From Sindora glabra (taxonomy: Eukaryota; Streptophyta; Magnoliopsida; Fabales; Fabaceae): a stretch of DNA of 64,000 nt. Each line of letters opens with the position of its first letter. Positions within the stretch are counted from its first letter, which is position 1. The stretch covers positions 53,199,275 to 53,263,274 of the forward strand of contig CM035234.1 in NCBI GenBank assembly GCA_020226215.1. The letters are read 5' to 3'. Positions 25,174 through 36,641 of the stretch are shown here, in pieces. The position numbers and the translations under genes are program-made. The notes beneath the pieces are model-generated. The model did not search any database and had not been told where the DNA came from. It saw only the letters and a list, made by a program, of their open reading frames with translations.

Positions 25174-26352
25174 CTTTACATATTCCAGAATGACAAATTA
25201 TAAAAAGTAAGGCTAAAAAGATCTAGGAAGCTTTTCATGGATTGATTCAAGATATTTAGAGCTAATATAAGGAAAAAAGCTCTAAAAGACCTTATAAGTG
25301 TATTATGTTTATTGATGCCACATCAACCCACTCCCTATAAAATGATGCCACAAGTCTTAGTTTTAGCATTTTATGATATTTTCATTTAATTTGTGTCATT
25401 TTATACATTAAGACATTTTAAAGCTTTTTAGGCCTTTTGTGTATTTGTTGAGTGCTTTTGGCTCATTTGAAGCCTTTTATTAGGTTTTATTAGTTTTAGT
25501 TTTGGGCCCATTATAACTATTTGTGACAACTCATTTTTGTTAGGTTTTCTTATAAATTATATAAAAAGGATTGTTTCTTATTTCAAAATTATATTGCAAT
25601 AATTAGAAAACCCTAATCATCTTTGTGAGTTTTCTCTTTTTAATTCTTGAATAAACTATTACACTTATCAAAGGGATTCAATCTTTGTAACATCTTCTAT
25701 CATTTATCACTCTCTTTCTACTTATTCTGAAATGTAGTGTAGATATCCTTCTATACTAAGGAGTTATTTGATTCGCATAGAAAATGAATTCTCGTAGGAA
25801 ATTAAACTTCCTGGGAAATAACTTTCAATGTAAACTTCTTAATAAGTATTCAAAGTTATTTGGTTAATGCATAGAAAGTGATACTTCATGGAAAGTAAAT
25901 TATTATGCCTTATTTGGTTTAACTTTGAATATCTTAGGAAGTGTTAATCAAATGATTATTATATTCCAATATTATTATAATATAAAGTAATAAATTTTAG
26001 TTATCATAAATTAAATTTAATTAGAATAATTGTCATTATATTTATAAATAATATAAGAAGTAGAACTTATCCACGGGAAGGTGGGTAAACAACTTATGTT
26101 TTGCGAGAAATAATACTTCCCAAGAAATTCTATTTTCTCAAATTTGTTAGATAATGGCCAACTAAACAACCAATCTATTTTCTACTTCCTGAAAAATAGA
26201 ACTTTCCATACCATTGAGGCATACCAAATGACCTCTAAGATTCACATTACATCAGGGTCTTTTTCTTTATTTGCTAAAAATTTGGGATGTTCCTTAGCAA
26301 TTTTGAATTATTCACAAATTTGGAAGGCATTATTCTTACCGAGTTAGTATCA
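25174..26352 (+). repeat. Inverted second copy of the G1-type LTR
   Basis: From 25174 the plus strand (CTTTACATATTCCAG...) aligns base by base with the G1 LTR starting at its thirtieth base. It runs to GAGTTAGTATCA at 26352, the equivalent of the G1 LTR end. The first 29 bases are missing. A 476-bp MITE with its TAA duplication interrupts it; without that insert the LTR is about 700 bp. The sequence after 26352 is a poor primer site, so whether an internal region followed is unclear. Confidence 0.65.
25760..26235. mobile_element. Tourist-like MITE (PIF/Harbinger superfamily)
   Basis: A 476-bp non-coding block with imperfect terminal inverted repeats (GGAGTTATTTGATTCGC at the left; GAGGTCATTTGGTATGC read inward from the right, 12 of 19 bases equal). 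TAA flanks both sides (25757-25759 and 26236-26238). A 3-bp TAA or TTA target and a GTTTGG-like terminus are the marks of Tourist elements. It lies inside the inverted LTR. Confidence 0.65.
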
Positions 26353-26930
26353 CTTAACACCATTCAGTGTATCTCATGGTTTTATTATTGTTTGCGATTT
26401 CTAATCTTTTAAGATCCTGGTTCTTTAACTCTGTTTTTGTTACATTTTTTTAAAGTTGTCACTTTTTGTCTAGAACTTTCTTTTGATAAAAGTAGAGTTC
26501 ATTTGGAAGAATTCTTGCCTATTTTTGAACTCTTGCATGAATATGTTGATTTTGCATTTCTATTTTGTATTTAATCGAACGTTTGATTCGCAAGTTGTTG
26601 ATATTACATTTTTCATAAATAACTAAACAATATTATTTTTTTAATATTTTTATAGTTAAAATATCTTGATAAATATATTTTAATAATAACTATTTTGTAT
26701 TATTCATAAAAAATTAAATATAAAAAATTTAGTAAATTAAAACTTTTATGCCTTTTCTATAGAATTTTTTTTTGCAATTATAATTTTAATAATAAAATTG
26801 AAAATATGATAGTTTTAAATTATTGGTCATATTATTGTTATCATATTAAATTATTTGGTAAGACACTTATTATTTTTTTGATAAAAATATTATCATCATT
26901 ATTTATTCCTCCATTTCTACATTATTTTAA
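26353..26930. other. AT-rich sequence without recognised genes
   Basis: It could be the remains of a leader following the inverted LTR up to about 26600, then ordinary AT-rich intergenic DNA. Nothing coding was seen on either strand. Confidence 0.4.
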
Positions 26931-27255
26931 GAGTTAAGTTTAAATAATCCCCTCTAATTATGGAATTGTTGGATTTTACTCCTTTGAATTATGAAAACTT
27001 GAATTTTACCCCCTGTAACTACATAAAACTCGAATTTTACTTTTATTGTTACCAAATTAACATAATTTGTTAGGAAAACCGCTGTTATATTCAAATTTAT
27101 AACTATTGTTAAGTATTACAATCGTTAACTTGGTAACAGTAAAAGTAAAATTTAAATTTTATATAATTATAGAAGGTAAAATCTAAGTATCTATAATTTA
27201 ATGAGATAAAATCTAATAACCCCATAATTGAAGGAAGTTATTTGCAATTTTCTCC
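26931..27255. mobile_element. Fold-back MITE with long inverted repeats and TATTTTAA duplication
   Basis: The first and last ~140 bases are inverted copies of each other; for example AATTATGGAATTGTTGGATT near 26956 pairs with the segment around 27205-27225. TATTTTAA occurs directly outside both ends (26923-26930 and 27256-27263). An 8-bp target duplication with long inverted repeats suits a hAT- or Mutator-type non-autonomous element. The RNA form would fold into one long hairpin. Confidence 0.75.
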
Positions 27256-28471
27256 TATTTTAATATACCAAATATAAAATAAGATATAATACTTATTTCA
27301 TTCCTAACTATCCAAACACATTAATAAAATGGAATTAATATTCCATTCGCATTCTCATTCAATTGAACCAGTTGTAGTATTAGTCTTCTTGGCTCTTTTT
27401 TTTTCTTTAGTTTTGGAGAATGGATGTACATGTTTGAAACATGAAATGTTGCGAAATATCCCATAACTTTTCTTATTAGGTACATTACAATTTTATTGAT
27501 AGGTTCGTGCCCTCATTTTTTGGTGAATAATCAAGGCATATTACTAAAATATTATTGTCAATGATACATGCTCATACGTATGCCCATAGTCCGCACAGCC
27601 ATATCATGTCCTATATTTTTTTATTCTTTTGAATAATGTTCTAGTGTCACTTTTTCAGGTCGATAACGTCATATCACATACTATATAACTAGATACCACA
27701 TTATCTCCTATATTGTTGACCTTAATCGTGTAAAATGTCAATTCCACTTTACTGTCAGTATCATGTCAAATATATCCGGCAATATTATGTCACACAGACC
27801 TTCATGGCTAAATCATTACGGAATAAAAACACATCAAAACAACAGGCCCCTGACAAAATTCAGAAGCACAGCAGTTCATAACTACAAAATTTTCTTCAAT
27901 TATATATAATCATCTTTTGACATAACTCAGTCGCACGGTGGTTCTCCAGAAGGAAAGTTTGAACACAATCTGGCAACCAGCTCAGGCATGAAGAATTGGG
28001 GCATTTTCATTTTATGGCCAGTGAAAATTAAAAGGGTTAATGTCATGCATGCGCAATAAACATCAACTCATCTGTAATTAAGTTTAAATCACATGATGCT
28101 GCCTGTGTATTCTTACTTTTTAGGCAGTTAGGTTTACAAGTTGCAATCACCTGCACAGCTGGAGGAGAGTGGGGGTTAGAACAGAAGACATTCATCCAAC
28201 CTGCAGTATATCAAGTTTCGGAATAACAAAATGGCAACCTTCAGCCAAATTATCATTATCATTTTCAACAAGAGTGAGGTGGCATGGATGCCTCAATTAG
28301 ATCACTGAAGGCAACATATACTTATTTCAGCAAAATAGATGTTACAAAAGAGAAGCCCTATAACAAATAAAAAAATAGACGGTTTCAGAAGCTGTCCTGG
28401 GCATGCATGCCGTAAATTGGGATGGCCAGACTTGCCATAAAGTCAAATATGAAACAAAATACTACAATGAA
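27256..28471. other. Downstream flank of the MPP-beta gene
   Basis: About 1.2 kb between the fold-back MITE and the MPP-beta stop codon. The part nearest the gene (roughly 28100-28471) is less AT-rich and probably includes the 3' untranslated region of the minus-strand transcript. No poly-A signal could be assigned with confidence and no other gene is seen. Confidence 0.5.
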
Positions 28472-31400
28472 CTAGTATCGGTTCCAGTAGGTTCTGCGCC
28501 TGAACCAATTGTAATCAGGCAAACCCTGAATGGGTCCCATGGCAGCAATTGCAATATCCTGCAAGGGGGAATGTTGCCATGACTAAGTTTAAATGGTGCT
28601 CAAGTCGCACTGTTAAATGCATAAAATTTTAAGTTTCTGTGATTGAACAAGATCAAATTTTACTATTACCTTATCATAAATAAATCGGTTAGCAACACGT
28701 TTAATGGTTTTTGCATCAACAGCATCAATTCTAGCAAACAATTCAGCAAATGGGATTCTTCGACCATATGTGAGTAGCTGAATCAGTAACAAGCAGCAGG
28801 AAAGAGAAAATCAGGAGAAATACAAGACTTTATCTTACATCAACATAAGATCAATTATGGTATAACTGTATCAAACCGTTAAATTGTGGACAACACAGAA
28901 TGTTTCCAACTACTACAGTTGTGCAAATGACCAAAAAAAAAATTGCAGCACAAAAAGGTGTTGTCCATGGAAATGAATGGTACAAACACCTATAACAGGA
29001 GGAGGATTTGATAAACAAATGATTGATACAATTCTCACAAAAACTGCTCACCGTGTTCTGCAGTATTGTATCTACAGGATAAGAACCTGCTTTATTAATT
29101 TGAAAGCATGCTATCATATTTTCATCTAGAAGGTAAACCCATTCTCTTCTAGGCACTCCCTCTATCAAGAAAATACTAGGTAACCAACCAACATTTTATG
29201 CATTTATTTTTTAAATATTCTAGTTCCCACATTTTGATATTAACATGTCAACGGATTTCTGTAATCAATATGCACTCCATTACTTGTACAAGTATCCAAC
29301 AGCCATTTTCTTTCAATGGTCATTTTTACTGCCAGTAATTCCTTACGTCTTTTCTATCACAAGTAACAATAAAGAAAGAATCCACATATTGAAAGCACTG
29401 CACCTCCTGCAGGGAACTGCCTCTCCCTACAATTATTTTTATTCATTAAGTCGTAAGATGAAAGATCAAATTTACCTGACGCCCTATATCTTCAGCCACT
29501 GGACTCGTCCCATCAATATGAAGCAGGAGTGAAGATTTCAACTGAAACATAGATAATTAGTAGTTAATATAGCCCTAAAAAATTGGGTCTAGTTAAAAGA
29601 ACATACTGGTCTAGCAACACTAAATACAAATTGAGATAAATGCAAAAAATTTAAGATACATATAAAAGACATCACTTGGGCCATATAGGGCAAACAAAAA
29701 ATAACAGTCAGAGTCTGCACATATATCCCCACGTTGTGCACTAAACATCTCAGAAATACAACTGTCAACTATCAAACAAAGAACTATCATAAATAATAGC
29801 TAACTCTCTATATTAGATAATTAACATGTTTGCCACTCGTTGGAAAACAATTACATTTAAGAAAATAAAAGACAGCAAAATAAAGTCATCATATATAGAA
29901 AGCCAATAAAGGAATAGAATTATGAGATACATCATACTAATTTCGCATTCCCAAGTTTTAGTATATATACATTAAGGGCTATATGACCAGTGTGTATAAA
30001 GTGTAATTTTAATCGGATTTATATGCTCACTTAACATATTGAACAGTACATACCATAAACTACTAGCCATAATTAGAGGCTTAGAAAGTAAGAAATTCAA
30101 ATTGAACACACCTTGAATTATAATCTTTAATAACCATCACATTTTGCTTACATACATTCAAAACAGTCAATTTATCACTCAGATATTGCACAACCAGATT
30201 ATGTACACCATGAGACATGCTATAAATTTATTTACGAAACAATTAGTCCAATAGAAGACAGCAGACATGACCTTCATTAGTCAAGTGCTACAAATTTTTT
30301 ATTGTTTAAAACTTCTGATAGTAATCTATGATCCCAGTCACCCAGGTAGATTATTCAATCTATCAAAAGTAAAACTTTACTCCACGTCTATGAGGAATCA
30401 ATAGTAGAACCCCAAATACAAATCAAAGCTGATAAAACAATCTCGAAAAGGAACTGAAATTCAAGCTAAGGGTGTTAATTGCAGTCATATCTACGAAGCT
30501 GAAGGCCTAACATGTGATTAATATCATCATATTAAACTATAAACCAGTACAGCCACAACCTCCTTTACAAAATCTCACATGATGCATCCACCCATAAATG
30601 ATGCATTCAGTAGCTAAATTCCTTTTTACCTCGTTAAACTTGCAAGAAAGCTAATTGGCATGTAAAGTACAAGATAGGCCCCCACCTGATTACGAGCACG
30701 TGAGATGTCATCTTCTGAAACCCGATAAGCCAGCTTGGTTGTCTCATACATAATTGCATAGGCCAAATCGTCCAAGCAATCCGGCTGAGAGAATATCAAA
30801 TAAAAGATATAATTTGATTCATAGATAAACAATAAAGGTATAGGCTTACAGGGGTATTCCCTTCCATAGTAAGTGAAAACATCAGATGTTGTACCTTCCG
30901 TACAACATCTGTCCAATATATTCTTTTACATCATACACAAAAACACACCCATCTAGCCAAGATTAACGTTGTCATGTACTTCCCTGGTTAATACAAAAGC
31001 AGTGAAACATATTCTTCATGATGCACATAAAAGTCTGGATAAAGCTAACAAAGAAATTCGTTTATAACATCTAGGCCTGGTGTATTAATCTGATAAAAGT
31101 TTTATACCTGGGATTGGGATGTTAGAGAAATACTATGGACAGTATTCATAGTCTGAACAAACTCGATTATTCTCCTCAATTTCAGGTGAAAAACAGAAAG
31201 AATACATGATAATTATGTGCTAATTTATTTTACGAAACTTTCATAAGAAAACAAGGTCACCTCACCTTAGCAACAGCATACACACCAAAAAGACCAGTAT
31301 CCTTGTAATTGGTGTTGAAAGCCATCATGCTTTCAGCAACTTCATTAATGCCAACTCTCTGTGCTAGTTCAGAACTGTTTGACAGAGAAAAGTATCTCAG

Positions 31401-33468
31401 TCACGCCATTGTCAGAAGAGGAGAAATTAATATTAAAAATAAACAAATAAATAGATTAATGCTCAAAGCGCATACCCCATATGTTTTCCTCCCCCTGCTG
31501 ATTTATTCCAGGAGCCTAACATAGCCTGCATGACCATCAGGCCAATGGAATCTGGATCTGTCCAAGCTGCTCCCTCAAAGGCAACTGCAAATTGTGCAAG
31601 GGGAATGTCATCATCAACCATTCTAACCTGTTCTCCAAAGGAAGTGAATGGAAATAGTATTAGATTTTTCCAGAGACAGGTGAAGAATGTTCAACATGTA
31701 ACTACTCACCTCAGACCCAGTAAAATTGGTTGGTCCTTTTGCTACTAATTGAGAAGCAGTGGTGGGATCCGCTGACAACTTCGTAAACAATTTCTTTACT
31801 TGGTCAACAATATCTTCATGCTTGACAGCTCCAGATGCAGCAATCACCTAGGAAGCCGGACAAAAACAGGAAACGGCCACCATGTCATGTGCCACTGTTA
31901 GAAATATACAAACAAGAGCCCGTTAGGTTTCAGCATACCATCCTAGGAGCAGTGTAGTGAGTCTGAATGTAGCTCTGCAGATGATCTTTGGTGATTGTCT
32001 TGATGTTCTGAGCAGGTCCTAGAATGGTTCTACCCAAAGGAGTGTACTGGAAGGCAGTTGCATGCAAATGGTCAAAAATGACTTCCTCTGTTTGTCCCTC
32101 AACCTACAAGTAGTTCCGCAAGATAAAATTATTAACACAAGAATGACGAGGACATAAACAAATTTGGCATAACAATGTGGATGCAAAACGGCCAAGTAAA
32201 GGAAAAATGAAATGTGGCTTTGCATACTACACACACGTAAAATGGTTGAAATTTTTATTGTTAAGCAGCCCGATTAAAGAGTGAAAGCTGATGTTGTTAT
32301 GGGTTTGTTAAAGGCATAAACAGATAGCAAGAGACACAGACTAATTCGAGCCAAAACCCCATCAAGAGATGGGTTATTTCAGAAGAAATGATTAAAGACA
32401 AACTGGACTGAAGGCACCACATTGTGTGTCAGAGTTTGACTTACTATTTAACTTCAAATAAAATAAAAATAGAACTAGAATTGTCGCCCAACGAGATGAG
32501 ATTGATCTACAAAGCTAGAACACAATTAAATACAATTTCCATCCTTCGCACTCAGGTACGTTTTGACTTTAAAAAATATCATAGCAGTGTCTTTGTCAAT
32601 GTAAACAAGACGTTTGAACATAAAAGCTCAACAACTATGGAAGTAGTACGAAAATTAGATGTACGAACACAAAAAAAGGGTGTAAATGTCATCGCCTCAA
32701 ACCATGAAGCTAGAAAATTCTGATATGGCTTTGCATATACATACTAAGAGGAATCAAACCCCCACAAAAAATTTGAAATCAATTCCCTATAATTACCTCC
32801 TCCATTTCTCTAAGAATTACATCGCGCTCCCGGCTAATTCGGTTCTCATCAAACTTGGAATTCTGCAGTATATCCGACAAAATATCAATTGCCTTGGAAA
32901 CATTTTTGTCCGTAACCTTGGCATAATAGGTGGTTTGTTCCCTCGATGTATAAGCATTCAAATGCCCACCCATGTTTTCAATCTCCTCCTCCAACTGACG
33001 TGCTGTCCTCTTCTCAGTGCCCTTGAAAATCATGTGTTCAAGGAAATGCGCAGTCCCATTGGTCTCATCGGTCTCAAACCGCGATCCAGCATCAATCCAA
33101 ACGCCAACAGTGACGGTTTTCGCTGCAAGGTTGGACTCGGTAGCCACTCGGAGACCATTGGGAAGTGTAGTGATGCGGGTTTCAGGTGCAGAGAGGATCC
33201 GGGTGTGGTCCGCAAGTGTGGGGCGGGGCGACCCATATTTGAGGAATCGTGGGTCTGGGTTTTCAAGCTGCTTAAGCTTCCATTTCACCGCTTCAGCAAG
33301 GCGATCGTAGATCATCACATTAGGTGCAGGAGGTGAGGGAGGAGAAGATGGCCTGGCTACCTCTGGTGCGGTAGATGTGGAGCGGACTCTTAGGGAAGCA
33401 GCAAACGATAAAGAAGAACGCCGTTGTAACCGCCGAGACAAGGCGGACAGAAGGTGCTTCAAGGCCAT
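28472..33468 (-). CDS. Mitochondrial-processing peptidase beta subunit (core protein of the bc1 complex), nine exons
   Basis: Exons on the minus strand are 33468-32797, 32103-31939, 31847-31710, 31627-31476, 31374-31266, 30784-30686, 29541-29476, 28777-28670 and 28558-28472. All introns are GT-AG and the exons join in frame to 531 codons. MPP-beta is the zinc-protease subunit that removes presequences from proteins imported into mitochondria. In plants it is also a core protein of respiratory complex III. The first ~50 residues (MALKHLLSALSRRLQRRSS, arginine-rich, no acidic residues) look like a mitochondrial presequence. The inverse-zincin site HFLEH is in exon 1, followed by the family glycine/tyrosine-rich block GGHLNAYTSREQTTYYAK. 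Exon 4 has the glycine-rich loop GGGKHMG, completed by exon 5. The protein ends RRRTYWNRY. I see no frameshift or missing active-site residue. I chose the start at 33468 for its strong context (G at -3, G at +4) and the presequence; an in-frame ATG lies at 33567. Confidence 0.96.
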
Positions 33469-33622
33469 TTCTGCCCCGGTCTCTCTCTCTGATCTAGGGT
33501 TTGCCTGGCAAAATGGAAGTTGGCTGTGACTTTTCAAGGGGTAAGTGATACGGGATCGCATATGCATTCACCCGCTAGGCATTCGGAATTTCTTTGACCA
33601 ATTGCCTTGTGAAGTAACCATT
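33469..33622 (-). promoter_or_regulatory. MPP-beta 5' untranslated region with an upstream in-frame ATG
   Basis: From the chosen start codon back to the TATA-like box the sequence has no stop in the coding frame as far as an ATG at 33567. A protein starting there would carry 33 more residues, beginning MHMRSRITYPLKSHS. The context of that ATG is weak (T at -3, C at +4), while the one at 33468 is strong. A short GA-rich tract (33480-33490) lies just before the main start. Confidence 0.55.
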
Positions 33623-33630
33623 TTTATATA
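33623..33630 (-). promoter_or_regulatory. TATA-like box of MPP-beta
   Basis: The minus strand reads TATATAAA, about 155 bp upstream of the main start codon. A start of transcription some 30 bp downstream would place the ATG at 33567 inside the mRNA. This is inferred from position and sequence only. Confidence 0.45.
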
Positions 33631-33664
33631 GAAAAAACAAATTTTAATTTATTTAATCTATTAA

Positions 33665-35524
33665 CCCCCGGTTTGGTAACATGAAAAACAAGGGGAAAAG
33701 AAACTGAACGGGAGAAAATGGGAAAGAAACTTTTATTTGGCCGTAGGGTAGAAAACAAGGGGAGGAAAATCCTTAAAGAATTAGTGGGGTCACGGAAGAT
33801 TTCTCCCCCCTACGCCTTTGGAGAGAAAATTGAGATGACCTATCTTATATTTTTATTTTTTTTATAATTATTCTTAGTCTCTTTTGTGAAGTTTGTTAAA
33901 GTTTGTTATTACTGCTTTTAGCTTATACTAGACCATCGTTGATTCTCCACCTGTAAAATAGTGAGAAAAGTCTTTGTCGCCAATGGTTGCCACTTCAAGT
34001 ACTAATTTTTTCTTTTCGTTGTATAAATATTTGTTGTTATTCCTATATTTTTCCATACAAGTGATCACCAAATGAGAAGTGGTCACACCATCATTAACTG
34101 TGAGCTGAGGATGAAGGTGGACAATGGAATGATACCAAAGTCTTGGCATTCCTAATTTGCTACTAGCATTGCTATTTTGGCCATGGGTTGAGCCTTACTA
34201 TTAGGATTGTGCAACCCATCCAATCGAGTTAAGTAGAATTGACTCAAAATTTGACCCAACATAGTTTTGATGGATTTGGGCACCTAGGAATCCACATCTT
34301 TTTTTCACATTTCAATTTTTTTTAATTTTTCTATCCAATTGTATTTTTTTTTATTTTCCCCTCCCTTGTTATATAGAACCAATATGCAGATTTATTTTCT
34401 TCCTTCAATTGACAAACTTCACCAACACTTTAAACATACAATGAATTAAGCCTAGAGAATAATTTAAACAATAGTCTCAGAAATTATATTAAAAAATTAT
34501 GTATCCAAAATAAATTGAATTTCATTAATGGTTGTAGAAATTAACAAGCAAACTAATAATCCTAGGAATGCTCACAAATTTTATTTTGTTCTTTTAATAT
34601 ATATTACATGTATGTGTTCAATATACAAAGAGAACGAAAGTATGTCAACATAAATGAAAGAAGAAAAACTATAATCCTATGGAGGTTTTCATTTTTTCCC
34701 ACATTAATTATACATTACATAGATATATTTAATATATATTGAATTCAAAGATTGTGATTGGAGCATATAAAAGAAAATTAATAATTTTAGGAAACTAAAT
34801 TTTCTATTTATACATTAAACAAATATTACATGGATGTACTTATTATACTTACATTGTTATTTCTACATTAAATATGAGTATCTCGCAAACATTGTATGAA
34901 TTAAATAATAAGACTAGTAAACTTGCAATTTTATTTATACATTTTATGGACATTACGTATATGCACTTAATATACTCTTATTGTTATTTATTAATTAAAT
35001 ACATGCATCAAACATACATTGTATGATATAATTAATAATCCTAGAACACTTGCACACAAAATCTATTGCAAGCTTAATTGTGTTCACATTCTAAAACTAT
35101 TAAAAAGAAGCAATTTCATTCACATGACTAGAGTGTTCATCATGCAACATGTATGAATTTTTGAATTTGTGTTCTTTAACATGAAATATTCATTGCAAAA
35201 GGTGTTGCAAAAAATCAAGAGCATAGGCACACATTCTGACAGAGAAGCACATACATCTAAGTTTAGGACTCACTCCAAACTCTTCCATTTAGACCCAAAA
35301 GGTATGTACATATCCACTTTGTCCCCGCTGTTTGCATCCATGTGGTTGATTCTTTGGCTTAAGTATTGTTCTTATTCCATCTATTTTCCAACACTTACTT
35401 GTCATTCTTATTTATAGTTATTATTCTCCTTAATCAAATATGTATATTGGTTAGCATATTGACATTGACATTACTTATTTAATAGTTATATATCAAAAAT
35501 AATTTGCAAGTGATCATGGAAGAT
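33665..35524 (+). other. Non-coding 5' arm of the Harbinger element, with degenerate internal repeats
   Basis: No conserved reading frame was recognised. Between about 34540 and 35070 the phrase TAATAATCCTAG and its surroundings recur four times in diverged form (34554, 34780, 34905, 35030), each followed by an AT-rich stretch with ACATT-type words. The short open frames at 33928-34149 (minus) and 35169-35417 (plus) resemble nothing I know. Confidence 0.4.
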
Positions 35525-35755
35525 AACATGAATGATATATATGAAGAGAAGTTGGAGTTAGATACATTGACTAATGTTGATCTTATGAAGGAAAGGGTTC
35601 GACTACGTTAAATGTGTGTTGTGTAACTTATTTGCTACGCTGTTCACATAATGCATTTATTCCAATTACAAGAAGATGCTATGCATCTATAGATGGTGTT
35701 AGACCTAAAAGAGAATTAATGCGAAAGCATCTAATTCAAAACCTATTAGATGTTG
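35525..35755 (+). pseudogene. Harbinger transposase, 5' part
   Basis: The plus strand encodes MEDNMNDIYEEKLELDTLTN and, after a stop and a frame change, IMHLFQLQEDAMH and RPKRELMRKHLIQNLLDV. These are the N-terminal segments of plant HARBI1-like transposases. The reading breaks off at 35755, where G2 was inserted. It resumes at 45034, where the codons rejoin as DVDKYRNVVRMS across the target-site duplication. Confidence 0.75.
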
Positions 35756-36641
35756 TGATGTGAATGAACCTACTCATGATACAAGAGAACTAATTGGACC
35801 ATCTTGAAAACAGGCAAAGGATAAGAAGGAACTTAACCCTAACCACAACCTGCTGATAGAACCAAAGTTATCAAGTGAAGCGTCACCCTAACCACGATTT
35901 GCCAATAGAATTAACATTATAAGATTTAGTTCTTAACCTAAGAACAAAAAAGAAGCTCTCACAATGGAGAAACACTCAAATTTTTATTAATCATCCAAAT
36001 CTACTTTAGTATAAGGAATAAGCCTTATTATATAACTCTTTAAAACCCTAATTGAGAATAGGCTCCAATGACACCATATTAGCCTAAAACTAATTTACTA
36101 ACCTAAATCCAATAAAAGGCCTTCTAAATGACTCTAGGTAAATATAGTAAATTACTCATAGTAACATGAGAAATATTTTAAAACAAAAAAGGGCCTAAAC
36201 ATATTTATCTTAAACTAAAGCCTAAAATGCTTTAAAATGACCTGATACATCAAATAACAAAAACAAAGGTCATATGAAAAATTCACCCCATAAAAACCTA
36301 CAAAAATTCAAATAAAAATAAGAAATTCAACTTATTTATTATCTAATCAAGTCTAAACAAAAATAACCTAGTAAACTAAATAATTGTAGCCCACAAATGT
36401 AAATTGGTCATGTAAATTGGGCTTTCCAAATTATTGTCTTTAAGTTAGGCTCAGAGCATCCTTAAGTTGTCAAAAAGTGACCCATCTTAGTGTAGCCTTT
36501 ATTCTATGTTAATCTTATTTTTCTTTGATCTCCATAATTAGGCCTTACAAAGCTTGCTTCATCCTCTTAGTCTTAGCTCTAGTCATAGGACCTCTAATTC
36601 CTTGCAAAGGATCTTTAAGTTGGCTAATTGGATCTCTATCA
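35756..36641 (-). repeat. 3' LTR of G2
   Basis: 886 bp. Read on the minus strand it starts TGATAGAGATCC right after a purine tract (AAGAGGGAGGGGA, 36642-36654) that serves as the plus-strand primer, and ends CATCA. The integrase reading frame continues into it for about 32 codons (GPMTRAKTKRMKQAL, stop at about 36545). Confidence 0.88.

Noticed and set aside
28851..29532. Possible exons in open frames of 95 to 105 codons on both strands
   Set aside because: They lie mostly in intron 7 of MPP-beta or overlap exon 7 in the wrong frame. The gene joins perfectly without them.
33017..33310. 97-codon plus-strand frame
   Set aside because: Another antisense shadow of MPP-beta exon 1.
32686..33336. 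216-codon open frame on the plus strand
   Set aside because: It lies antisense to exon 1 of MPP-beta and to its first intron boundary. Its length follows from the GC-richer codons of the real gene, and the peptide resembles nothing.
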